DNA of 64,000 bases from Xanthostigma xanthostigma (Eukaryota; Arthropoda; Insecta; Raphidioptera; Raphidiidae): positions 46,954,753-47,018,752 of the forward strand of contig OY754469.1 in assembly GCA_963575645.1 (NCBI GenBank), written 5' to 3'. The notes under the pieces were generated by a model. It was given only the letters and a program-made list of their open reading frames with translations. It did not search any database and was not told the DNA's origin. The translations under genes were made by a program, and so were the position numbers. This document shows, piece after piece, positions 23,085 through 32,225 of this stretch. Position 1 is the first letter of the stretch. Every line of letters starts with the position of its first letter.

Positions 23085-23135
23085 TAATACATTAACGTTT
23101 CGATCCGGATTTGGATCTTCTTCAGAACGGATCTA
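23085..23135 (-). ncRNA. Hammerhead-ribozyme-like motif, copy 1
   Basis: On the minus strand: CTGAAGA (core, 23119-23125), then A, GATCC, loop AAATCC, GGATC (perfect 5-bp helix II), then GAAAC (23097-23101) and GTTAATG. The core boxes are in the right order and helix II pairs fully. The ACGT just after GAAA is self-complementary, as in minimal type I hammerheads of Penelope-like elements that act as dimers; GUU would be the cleavage triplet and CGTT/AATG would form helix I. One extra A between core and helix II departs from the consensus and may lower activity. Confidence 0.6.
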
Positions 23136-23304
23136 AAAATATAAAAAAATAATTAATAATTACTTTCTATTTATTTCGAATGCAATTCGTGATAGATTTT
23201 TTTAAAATATAAATATTGAAAAAATAATAACAAACAATGTTTTATTACGTAGTCATGGAAATAATTTGAGCACCTATAAAGAAAGAAAAATTATTAAAAA
23301 CAAA

Positions 23305-23853
23305 TTATTTCAAAATAATATTATATAATATATTACTTAAATTTTCCGTATCTAATTGAGCATTGAGAGAATTTTTATTTGATTTTATATGTAACATTTC
23401 CGAAATATTTCTTTTAAAAAAATTAGTTTCATTATCTAAAATTTTTATATCATCCCAATTAATTTTGTGGTCAAGTTCTAATTTGTGTTTAGTTATTACA
23501 TTATGTTTGTCAGGGATTAATTTGTGATTATTTTGATGCTCTTTTATTCTTGTTTTAAGAGCTCTTTTAGTTTGACCAATATAATTCTTAGCACAATTTT
23601 CACAATTAATTTTATATACAACATTATCCTTTTGAAATTTATCAATTTTATCTTTTCCCTTTTTAATAATTTTATCAAGTTTATTATTAACATTAAAAAC
23701 AGTTTTTATATTTAAATTTTTAAGAAATGAACTAAATTTTATTGAAATATTTTCGAAAAAAGGAATTACTATAAAAGGACAATCAACATTATTAACATTG
23801 TTTTGTGAATTATGACTTTTTGTTAATTTATTGAAGAGATAATCAGACGTTAA
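23305..23853 (-). CDS. GIY-YIG endonuclease end of a Penelope-like polyprotein
   Basis: Open for 182 codons from just after TGA (23854-23856) to TAA (23305-23307). Residues 25-70 (VIPFFENISIKFSSFL and a Lys-rich run) fit the stretch between the reverse transcriptase thumb and the endonuclease. The endonuclease spans about residues 77-175: VVYKI (GIY position), CENC at 84-87, NYIGQT at 90-95 (YIG position), TRIKEH with the likely catalytic Arg102 and His106, and FFKRNISEM with the likely catalytic Glu152, then NAQLDTENLS. The CxxC plus downstream His pair matches the zinc-binding insert of this family. Its role is target DNA nicking for retrotransposition. There is no start codon of its own; this is the tail of a larger protein. 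The family is a confident match; catalytic assignments are by analogy. Confidence 0.85.
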   Translation of the reverse strand, partial: LTSDYLFNKLTKSHNSQNNVNNVDCPFIVIPFFENISIKFSSFLKNLNIKTVFNVNNKLDKIIKKGKDKIDKFQKDNVVYKINCENCAKNYIGQTKRALKTRIKEHQNNHKLIPDKHNVITKHKLELDHKINWDDIKILDNETNFFKRNISEMLHIKSNKNSLNAQLDTENLSNILYNIILK

Positions 23854-23866
23854 TCAAAGATTTTAA

Positions 23867-24155
23867 TAATAATAATTAATAATAATAATTTATTACTTTC
23901 ATGAAAATACAATAATTCGGGCTATAATACGGTAATAGTAAATATGCACACTATTTTGTCGGCAGGGCTATGCAGTGCGACCGATATTTTTATTGTATAT
24001 TAATATCATGCAACGATCCTGACCTGAGATAAGTTCAGTTCAACGACGAACCATAAAATAAAAGCGACCCTACCTGTACCATACATTGTAGTCGAAAACC
24101 CGATGTACAGAAATTCTAGTAAAAAGTGCGTATACCATACTACACTATCCTAGTA
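23867..24155. other. Unassigned stretch
   Basis: Begins with an (ATT/AAT)n tract at 23867-23895 next to the Penelope 5' truncation point; nothing else recognised. Confidence 0.3.
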
Positions 24156-24453
24156 TAGTACGCGCCACGGATCTAAAAGGTTCGGAAGTTAGTCACAAAC
24201 AGCGTCGCAAAGGCACATTTTAGAGCAGTTGTAACTCCACCCACCTCCCAGCTACCTGCACGGAACGTGCGCTCGCCGGTGATTGGCCGTGAACGCTCGT
24301 TGCCTTTGTCGCTTTCCTGCTTTAAAGTACAGTCGGGTACGCTATTGTCAAGTTGTTATTGCTATGTTGTAAAGTTGCGATTTTGTAGTTTTTCAACAGA
24401 CTGTACATGCGCAAGCCTGCATTCCGAGCCTTTTAGATTTATGGCGCGTACTA
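24156..24453. mobile_element. MITE family E, copy 1
   Basis: Left end TAGTACGCGCCA, then ATCTAAAAGGTTCGGAA; right end is the inverse (CCGAGCCTTTTAGAT, then TGGCGCGTACTA). Terminal repeats are about 35 bp, element about 298 bp. Flanks allow a TA target duplication, which would fit the Tc1/mariner group. An inverted, diverged copy lies at 52795-53049. Confidence 0.8.
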
Positions 24454-24529
24454 CACAGTGATGTTATCAAGTGCTAAACGGGATACTACTGTACAAACAA
24501 CGCACACATACTGTTGTGAATATAAAAAA

Positions 24530-25085
24530 ATATAGTTTAAAAAAAAATAAAAAACACGTTTTAGGTACCTATATCGAACTAAAAAGTAAAAAATATTTTT
24601 TTTAAAATAAGCTTAAAACAATAATGAATAAAAAATACTAGTATTATTGTGAAAAAAGCGTGGGGCGCTTTGTTCCACATTTTCCTACATCGAGCGCTCC
24701 ACGCTTTTTTCACAATAATACTAGTATTTTTTATTCATTATTGTTTTAAGTTTATTATAAAAAAATATTTTGTACTTTTTAGTTCGATATAAAGCGTGTT
24801 TTTTTAGTTTTTTTTAAACTATATTAATTATTTTCCACTTTTTAGTTCGATTTATTGTCAAATATTTGCCGAAAAAAAATCAATTTTTTTTTTGGCGTGG
24901 ACGGGATTCCGAGAGTTGACGTCAGCGAAGACCCGTGCTTTAGACCGCACGGCTAAACACTGTAGTTACAGTGCTGGCATATTACGCTACAGTAATAAAC
25001 CACTTGCTGTAGTCCAAAGAAGGTTACTTACATACATACATACAAACTTACAAGTGAAGTTAATATAAAGCGTGTAATTAATAAT
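24530..25085 (-). mobile_element. tRNA-like head plus long palindrome, copy 1
   Basis: On the minus strand the unit begins near ACACGCTTTATATTAAC (25075), passes a tRNA-like segment (about 24885-24975: GTTTAGCCGTGCGG, GGGTCTTCGCTGACGTCAAC) and ends in a nearly perfect palindrome of about 300 bp (24530-24826) with an asymmetric GC-rich loop. TATATCGAACTAAAAAGT recurs several times. Copy 2 is at 53560-54160 in the opposite orientation. Confidence 0.7.
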
Positions 25086-25889
25086 AAATAATACAAATAT
25101 GTCAACAACATTATAATACTATACATTAGATACATTTTTAATAGAACGCTTTGTACATATTAGTGCGTTTAGTATGTAGTATAAATGGGTCATTCTATCC
25201 GATAGTTTACGGGCACAATAACGTCAAGTCGCGTGACACGTTGGGCATATTATTATCTACATGTCCCCTCTAACAACTTCAAATTTACACGCTCATGTGT
25301 TATGGTAAAACAATTTGTAATTTTTGTTTATGCGAACGAAATTTTGTCACACGTGACTTCACTTAAAATAGCCTCAATTTAGGTACTGACATTTTCCTAC
25401 GCTGAGAGTAACGAAATTTGAAACGCGCGCTTCTTCACTGGCGATTTATGAAAAAAAAACTATATTGGAACAAAACTGTTCTAGTTCGTGGTGGAAATTA
25501 TTAATTTACAATAATAAACGTTTAAACACACAGCAAAAGCGTACTTCTCGAACGAAACAGTAATAATAACGTTAACAGAAACAAAACTAATAAATTCTTA
25601 TTAATAAACTAAAAGAACAAGACGTAATTAAGAGCATAGAGTCATTAATTATGTACACAAAATATTTACAATACAGGAACACCACAGTTTATCTAGTACT
25701 ATTAACTATATTCACACGATTATTTATAACACAGAAGCTATTTATGTAAAATCAGATTTATATAATTGCACTCAATGGTTTACACAGCTCATTTATCTTC
25801 TACCTTAGCAGCTACCTCGATCTTGCTGTACCGACTGAACAATTTATTTCATAGTTGTCTGTAATCCAATGTACGTACGCTGCAACTAA
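25086..25889 (-). other. Region downstream of a heat-shock-type promoter
   Basis: On the minus strand this would be the transcribed side of the promoter at 25896-25962. The first ATGs give only very short frames (ATG AAA TAA; ATG AGC TGT GTA AAC CAT TGA), and no long frame or domain follows. If transcribed it would be a leader, an LTR-like sequence or a non-coding RNA. Confidence 0.3.
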
Positions 25890-25895
25890 TCAACT

Positions 25896-25962
25896 GACTG
25901 ACTGCCAACGACTCCGCTCGCATTTTATAGCTTCGACCCCCGCCTGGTCGAATTTTCTAGAA
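25896..25962 (-). promoter_or_regulatory. Heat-shock-type core promoter: HSE, TATA, initiator
   Basis: On the minus strand, in order: a perfect three-part heat-shock element TTC-TA-GAA-AA-TTC (25950-25962), TATAAAA (25923-25929), and an arthropod initiator TCAGTC (25896-25901) whose A (25899) is 30 bp from the start of TATA. That spacing is the canonical one. Upstream DNA up to 26140 is richer in G+C than the background. No recognisable gene follows. A retrotransposon LTR with heat-shock sites is an alternative. Confidence 0.55.
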
Positions 25963-26695
25963 GCACCGAGATCCTTTACATGTATTGCCTTCTTCAGGCA
26001 ACTTTATGAAGGTCGGGTTTTGACTACCTGCTTTCCATTGTTGTTGTTGCGAGAATATTACACAGAAAGCATATTCGTCCCAACAGGGAGCACGCAACAA
26101 CATCAATGTTTTCAAACTGCAACATCTCCTACAAAATAGCTGCCTGCACAGCGGTAGTATTTAACCCTTACTTTTCCATATCTCGTATAACTTTTTCAAT
26201 TCTTCGCTATCTTTATAAAGTTACTAGTGTACCCGTGCAAAACTTTTTGCATATCTTCATATTGTAACATGTTCTACTGTAATACTTTTGGATATTGGTC
26301 TTCAACCATAACTGACTTTGATTATGTTACTGTAAGATTTCTGCCAAAACCGACATTAACGCAAGTAAAGTCGAGGGTAAAGGTCAGTATATTTTAATTG
26401 TTAATTTAGCCCCTTTTAATTGCACGTCACTGTGTTAACGGAATATAAAGGTGAACAAGCAACGGAACGATAGCGTACTTAATTTATGCGTCCATAAAAT
26501 AAAGCTCAGATATAAATGATTCTCGGATTATCTTAATTTTCCTCAAAGTGTGGAAGTTTTCATTACTCGCCCGTGTTTACGATTGTCACTCGATGCGTAA
26601 CAAAGATAAGTGAAAAAAAAAAATATAATGAAAAGATAACAAAATACAGGCAGAATATTTTTATAGGCGTCTTTAATTACCGCATGTATTTAGAG
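25963..26695. other. Upstream side of the promoter, then A+T-rich DNA
   Basis: The plus-strand frame at 25855-26139 runs through the promoter in the wrong direction and has no domain. No other feature recognised. Confidence 0.3.
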
Positions 26696-26875
26696 CTGGG
26701 AATAATCGCTGATTTTAATAAATGAAAGGTTTTCGAACGATGTTGGTAATCGAATGATTCATTCGAAATGATTCCTACGCATAATGTATGATAATAAAAC
26801 GAGGTGTGAATGAAAGTATTAACTCTCGAACGAATTTGCTCCGAATTCGATTATTAACCTTGAGAGAGTTACCTA
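26696..26875 (+). repeat. Dispersed repeat H, copy 2
   Basis: Starts GCTGGGAATAATCGCTG; shares the string around GTATGATAATAAAACGAG and AACTCTCGAACGAA with the inverted copy at 18239-18420. Followed by CTTGAGAGAGTTACC; a similar string CTTGAGAGAGTAACC occurs at 27068. Confidence 0.5.
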
Positions 26876-27125
26876 CAGACAGACAAAAGACATAGGTAAT
26901 CGTATATTTAAACTGTGCAATGCATTAGTATCTCGAGGGGATAGAATACTATGCGAGTGAAAACACAATTCATTATATCTACCTATGCATTTTAATATAC
27001 ATGATGCATTCGGTATGATTATTATAACGAACGAATTTACCTATATCTTGTTTTCGATTATGAGACTTGAGAGAGTAACCAGGATACAGTGCTTCATCGA
27101 ACGGAGGCAGATAAAAGACTAAGTA

Positions 27126-28280
27126 GGGGAGACCGGGTACAAAAGTAACATTTTGTATATTTACCTTGGTTTCTGGTTAGGTGTTATTATTTTAATGAAA
27201 TTAATATAGCCATATATAAATTCCGTTCATGTTATTTACATTAGTATCTTGATTTACCTTATTATTGTGTATTTTGTATGAATTACAGAGACTTAAAAAA
27301 AATTCGTCAGTTGTTACTTTCGACCACGCTAGCAGGTCGAAAGTAACAGAGCAAAGGGGTTTGCAATGAATATGATATGACATGTTAAATCAACAACTTA
27401 TTTATTAGAAAACTTAGTATTAATAACACAAATAAACATTTGCATTTTAAATACTCAAAAATTATATATTTTATGAAAACAAATCAATATTATTAACTCC
27501 TCGTTAGAAATTATTCTTAGTTTAAGTATGTATGTATAATGAGATCAATTATTATATGATAATCATTTTTTTATAATCAGACTATTCAGTATCTGTCTTC
27601 TATTCAGACTCGTAATTATGGCACACATAATTTGCATCATCATTGATGCATTCAGAATGTGCCTACATTTTACATTCGATACATTGTATCCATTGCTCAT
27701 TTGGTCGACTATTGCTAAAAGTTTCTAAGCAAACGAGACAAACTATCTTCGTCAGATTTATTTTCTTTGTTTTTGGCTGCCTTCTTTGACTTTATTCCTT
27801 TTCTCTTTCCTTTCGTGAATATCAACATAAAAATATTAGGTAAGTAAATCAATGCGGGGACAAAAGTAACGTGTTACTTGTGTACCCATAGGGCTATGTT
27901 ACTTTTGTACCCCACCACATTTTTGTTAAAATATGAAAGATAACTTTGAAACGGAACGTGCTAGACAAAAACGAATTAAAACACTGTGTAATCAATCAAA
28001 TCAAGTATTACTATGCAAATATACAGATTAATATAATCCTTTTAATACTAAGTAAACACTAAATAAGTAAACGTCAAAAAACTTACTTTTGATGTGTGAA
28101 ATCACGTATTGTCTTCTCACACAACTTAACAGCGCGCAGCATGCGCGATTATTGAATACAAGTGAGGGGGGAACCACCAACTATCGCCTGAGGGCAGCGA
28201 AGTGGTTTTTTGACTATTGGATAAACCTACAGAACATTTGTTACTTTCGACCCGCTGTTACTTTTGTACCCGGTCTCCCC
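27126..28280 (-). mobile_element. pogo-like DNA transposon, internally decayed
   Basis: Terminal repeats GGGGAGACCGGGTACAAAAG at 27126 and its inverse at 28261-28280, flanked by TA on both sides. GTTACTTT with ACCC or GACC nearby recurs inside (about 27315-27350, 27870-27915, 28240-28270), likely protein-binding boxes. A transposase C-terminal remnant lies on the minus strand at 27600-27822. TA flanks and the remnant both fit the pogo branch of Tc1/mariner. Confidence 0.7.
27600..27822 (-). pseudogene. Transposase C-terminus with broken PHD-type finger
   Basis: A basic linker (KGKRKGIKSKKAAKNK, then SDEDS) leads by a +1 frameshift into CLVCLETFSNSRP, NEQWIQCIECKM, stop, AHSECI and YVCHNYESE. 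The Cx2C, Cx2C, Hx2C pattern is the small PHD-like finger found at the C-terminus of many insect pogo/Tigger-type transposases (DDE_1 family). The stop (TAG) replaces an expected Trp, and the last zinc ligand Cys appears as Tyr. Frameshift, stop and lost ligand show it is dead. The DDE domain itself is gone. Confidence 0.65.
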
Positions 28281-28394
28281 TAATCATATTTAATACTGTG
28301 AAATGCAACCAGAGAGAGAGAGAACTACATGCAGGTTTTAAAGGGTAAGGAAAAGCGTAGTAGAATAATGTATTACTGGAGACGTAAATTGTAC

Positions 28395-28895
28395 GAGATA
28401 TTTTTTAATAATTGAATAGCTCGACAATTAGGCTTTTGAAAAAAAAATAATTATCGATTTTTTTATTGTATTTTAAAACTTTATTATAAATAATATTGAT
28501 AATCAATGCGAAAAACTTTCAAAAAACTTTTTTTAAAGTAATTATAAGCAATTTAAAATTGGTAAAATATTTAAAAAAATCACGTGACTGCAAACGCACT
28601 AAAATTGTTTTTGACAGTTGTGACGTCATAATGGTAAAATGTATATACGCAGTATACTATCAATGGCTTCTACATGTGTATTCACTAAAACATTATGACG
28701 TCACATTATGTTCGGGAAATGTCGGCGCGTTCTCGGAACTGGGTACAAAAATTTATTTTTAATTTGATATAACTTTTGAATTATAACGAAAATAAAAAAA
28801 AGAAAATAGTTTTGTTATAAAACTTATATACGATCTTTCCATTTATAACAAAAAAAAATTTCATTCAAAAGCCCAATTTTCATTCGAAATATCTC
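28395..28895. mobile_element. MITE with nested inverted repeats
   Basis: Outer ends GAGATATTT and inverse; next AATTAGGCTTTTGAA at 28426-28440 against TTCAAAAGCCCAATT at 28864-28878; innermost perfect 14-bp pair GTGACGTCATAATG (28619) and CATTATGACGTCAC (28690). About 501 bp, non-coding. Confidence 0.65.
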
Positions 28896-29795
28896 ATTTT
28901 TACATGTATTCTAGACTAGCAGTACCAACGGCTTTACTCCTGCTGATTTCGTTCTGTTGCTTAGATTTTTTTTAAATACTTAATTTTAAATCAGCGAGTT
29001 ACTAATAAGTGTATATCTCAGCCGCGTTAAGCTCAATGAAAGCTTGTGTTTCGGTGTAGCATGTATAGAAAACACTTGGAATTTTTTATTCAATCGGTGA
29101 TTTAGCTGTTGCTTTTCTTTGAAACAATTACTTTTGCTAATTTATAAATTGTAGACGTTTGAACTTTGAACCTAAAAAATCGATAAGTATTGGTAAAACG
29201 ATAAATAAATAAACACTTTACACTGTAATTTTATTTGAAATTAATCATAGACGCCACCCAAACGATTTAAAAAAATGAAATTAAAAAGGTATTGAATTAT
29301 TAAAACCGTGAACATAAACACGCTACAGGGAAAAAACGCAATCCTATGTAGATTATATTATGCGTTGTATATTATATGTATGTACATTATAATATTATGT
29401 TGTACGATCTATAAGGTAAATTAATAACAATTTGTCATCGCAAAGGTGATAATGACATATCCACATCAAAACAAAAGTCTCGTCATGTCAGTCCAACGAC
29501 AAATATCAAAAAAACACGTAACGTAATTCAGATTATAAACACAACCGAGGGGTTTGCAGGGGAAATACCGTAAAACAAGGGTGTGTATACCCATTAGACC
29601 TGTCTTTAACTCTTTCTGGAACGGATGTACGAATGCACGAACCCCTTCGTTCCTTGATGTTTTAATCACGAATAGGTTCATTTATCTGATCAATTTGATA
29701 TCCCGAAACTTGGTGAGAAACTTCAAGAAGTAATTGAAATCAAAAGATTGTTGATACACTCGTTTAATTATAGATAATAGACCACTTTCTTTTAC
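28896..29795. other. Unassigned A+T-rich stretch
   Basis: Nothing recognised. Confidence 0.3.
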
Positions 29796-30389
29796 CTACT
29801 AGCGGCAATTGTACTAGTTTAGGTCAAAAATCACTTTTCAAAATGTTACATTATTTTTTCGTTTTGAAGTTCCCCGAATCCAAAAAAACACATTTTTAGA
29901 AAAACTCTGTGCGTCTGTTAGTCTGTTTGAACACGATACAGGTCAAACGGATGTGCGGATTGAAACCAAAATTTGGGAGGATGTTTGGTATGCAAATATG
30001 AAGAGCCCTATTGTTTTTGGGGAAAATCGGCGCATGCGCAGAAGAGATACTTCTAAGACCTACATTTCAATTTTTTAAAATTTCATTACGTCTAATTAAA
30101 ATTAAATAAATCTAATTAATAGCTCATTTGAAAACTGTTACAACTATAGGAACCTATATAAAAATAATTTTCCTACAGTGTTTTCAATTAAATATTTTTC
30201 ATATTAAAAGATTACTTAAAAAAAGTATAAATACTACTTTTTAACGACAAAAACTTTTGAACGATAACTCCGATCATTATGAAGTTTGGACACAACATTC
30301 ATCTCAGTAAACTAAGATGAATGTGCGTACTCATGTCTCTCCCCTCATTCGTTCTTTTGCACCCGGGTGAAACCGGGCGGGACCGCTAG
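29796..30389 (+). mobile_element. Repeat family F joined to a Helitron 3' end
   Basis: 29796-30070 matches the reverse complement of segments at 51240-51510 and 55210-55480 (AGTTTAGGTCAAAAATC, GTCTGTTAGTCTG, GCGGATTGAAACCAAAATTT, CCTATTGTTTTTGGGG). 30240-30389 is the same 3' end as the Helitron at 784, with CCCGGGTGAAACCGGG hairpin and CTAG then T. I could not define a 5' TC end. Confidence 0.6.
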
Positions 30390-30409
30390 TATCGATATAA
30401 ATATCGATA
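30390..30409. promoter_or_regulatory. Pair of TATCGATA boxes
   Basis: TATCGATA at 30390-30397 and 30402-30409, followed by TTTTCGATCGA. TATCGATA is the DRE/BEAF-32 site in Drosophila promoters and insulators. It abuts the Helitron 3' end, so it may be target-site sequence or chance. Confidence 0.3.
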
Positions 30410-30430
30410 TTTTCGATCGAGGTCAAGAGT

Positions 30431-30798
30431 AGGGTAGCTGTAACAAACCGTATGTATTCGTTACTGAGTAACGGGTACATCGTCTGACTCGAAGTAACGA
30501 ATCGTTACTTACAAATTCATTTCGTTACTCGCATGTTTCGCATCCATGTCAGTTCGACTCGTTTGATGCGGTTATACGTTATACGAACGAAGTCATACCG
30601 TATCACGTACTGATCACGTATGCAACGAGCCTCGATGCGATGGTAGTGGTACATGCTTGATGCTGTTGCCTGTTAGTACACGATTGTATGTCGTATGAAA
30701 AGTAACGAGTAACGTAACGATACGAAAGTAACGGGTACTGGTTCTTTAAGTAACGAATACATACGAGTATACAATTTTTCGTTACTTTTACAGCTCTA
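30431..30798 (+). mobile_element. Non-autonomous hAT, GTAACG family, copy 1
   Basis: Near-identical to the copy at 33887-34228. Full of GTAACG/CGTTAC boxes (GAGTAACGGGTACATCG, AAAGTAACGAGTAACGTAAC). Right end TTACTTTTACAGCTCTA is intact; left end is altered (TAGGGTAGCTGTAAC) and no 8-bp target duplication is visible. Confidence 0.75.
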
Positions 30799-31459
30799 GC
30801 AACGACACAACCTTACTCCTGACCTTGACTAAAATACGAGCGTACCTAGTTATCTTATAATATCATGGGACACAGGTTCAGATTATGTTGTAGGCATGCA
30901 GAGCACTATTGGGACACACACACACACATACAGGCGTATAACGGCGTCGTTCATACTCGTACCGCGGCGTCCCTTTTAACTCGTTTTAATGCGTAGAACG
31001 TATGCAAATGAACACGCACTGTTTTAATGTCAAGGATGGACTAAACGTTATACACTTATACTTCACGACTATAAAATTATAACGCTTGCCTGCATGATAA
31101 CGCCCGTGCAAAAAATAATACGCGTAGGCAACTTGCTGCCGTCTCATTACCGAGGGTAATTAAAAATGTATTTAAATAATTAATTTTAAAGTCGAGGGCT
31201 GAACTTTTCTACGTGATCACGATAGTTCATTCTTTTACCGTTCCAACACCCACAAGGAGGACTTCGCACCAAATTGTACATGGGAAAATGTATTTCGGTG
31301 AAATTATTTTTAACTGGGGGGCGTGAAGGATTTAGTGTCCGACCGAAACTAGTTTTTACGGCCGAAACCGAAACCGACTTTCGACCTGAGTCTCAGTTTC
31401 GGCCGAAACCGAAACTTCATGTTTTCGTGGGAAAAATAAAGTACAAATATTGAAATTAT
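30799..31459. other. Unassigned stretch with CCGAAAC repeats
   Basis: At 31340-31412 CCGAAAC recurs six times (GGCCGAAACCGAAACC twice), a pattern seen at ends of insect DNA transposons. (AC)n at 30911-30925. Nothing else recognised. Confidence 0.35.
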
Positions 31460-31890
31460 TTTTTCTTCATACCTCGATCGAAAGTTTGACAGTTACTCCC
31501 TCTATAACGGCGAGAGGAAAAAAATTCTCATGCCTATTTATACTCGTAACTAGGGACTATATTTTATTCTGTCAACGTATTGTTTATTTTTACTAATAGG
31601 TTATTGAATTGACTTTAAAAATACTTTAATATTATATTAACTGACGAAAAAACAACATTATACTTTAATATTATATTAACTGACGACAAAACAACATTAA
31701 TAAATATTTTAAAGGTTAGAGGTAGCAACAGTACTGACAGCTCGGTAAACAAGTTGTCATAGCGACAGAATAAATAGTCCCTAGTTACGAGTATAAATAC
31801 GCATGAGAATTTTTTTCCTCCCGGGAGTAAACGTCAATCTCTCGTCCCTGCTGACGAGAGTACGTACTTTCGAGCGGATATGAAGAAAAA
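31460..31890. mobile_element. TIR element with internal 38-bp tandem pair
   Basis: Ends TTTTTCTTCATACCTCGATC and inverse at 31868-31890. The best paired part is 31511-31573 against 31763-31825 (GAATAAATAGTCCCTAGTTA in the right arm). Between the arms a 38-bp unit (ATACTTTAATATTATATTAA, then CTGACGA and AACAACATT) is repeated at 31620-31697. Non-coding. Confidence 0.7.
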
Positions 31891-31900
31891 TCGTATACAC

Positions 31901-32007
31901 CACACGGGCCAAAAGTTGAAATCTCGGCCCTGCGCGTCATGATGCCCGAGGCGAATCCTCGGGCATCATGACGCGCAGGGCCGAAAATTCAACTTTCGGC
32001 CCTTGTG
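31901..32007. repeat. GC-rich 46-bp-arm hairpin
   Basis: Arms 31906-31951 and 31957-32002 around CGAAT. The inner 27 bp (CGGCCCTGCGCG, TCATGATGCCCGAGG) are a perfect match; the outer part has a few mismatches and extends to CACACGGGCC and GGCCCTTGTG. G+C of the core is far above the background. It sits between a TIR element and a Penelope terminal fragment. Confidence 0.8.
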
Positions 32008-32024
32008 ATCTAATATACTATTTC

Positions 32025-32225
32025 AATATTTTGATATTAATCAATGATTTTGAAGGAATTTTATAAAAAGCTAATTAGAAATTAAATATTAATTATTTTT
32101 TATATTTTTTAGATCAGTTCTGAAGAAGGTCCAAATTCGGATCGAAACGTTAATGTATTAATTATATATTTTTTTGTTAATATATTGTCTGAAAAATTGG
32201 TCGATAATTTTATTTATTGAATGTG
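32025..32225 (+). mobile_element. Penelope-like terminal fragment
   Basis: Contains the terminal sequence of the element at 23020-23866 in plus orientation: hammerhead-like motif (32110-32160), ACGTTAATGTATTAATTA, then GTCTGAAAAATTGGTCGATA. No coding sequence upstream; probably a severely 5'-truncated copy. Confidence 0.7.
32110..32160 (+). ncRNA. Hammerhead-ribozyme-like motif, copy 2
   Basis: CTGAAGA (32120-32126), A, GGTCC, loop AAATTC, GGATC, GAAAC (32144-32148), GTTAATG. Helix II pairs with one G-U. The two copies differ within helix II yet both remain paired. Confidence 0.55.

Larger units (their letters stand above)
23020..23866 (-). mobile_element. 5'-truncated Penelope-like retroelement
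   Basis: Read on the minus strand: a short terminal string GATTAACGTCTGATTA, a 182-codon open frame with a GIY-YIG endonuclease, a 3' untranslated part of about 280 bp, then a hammerhead-like motif (23085-23135) and the terminal string GTCTGAAAAATTTGGTCGAT. Penelope-like elements pair a reverse transcriptase with a C-terminal GIY-YIG endonuclease and carry hammerhead ribozymes in their terminal repeats. The reverse transcriptase is missing here, so the copy is truncated. Related terminal sequences lie at 8629-8770, 32025-32225 and 36478-37085. Confidence 0.85.

Noticed and set aside
23305-23853. Homing endonuclease of an intron or mobile bacterial element
   Set aside because: CxxC insert, preceding linker and hammerhead-bearing terminal sequence fit Penelope-like elements.
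25855-26139. 94-residue plus-strand frame
   Set aside because: Crosses the HSE/TATA/initiator region in the opposite direction and has no domain.
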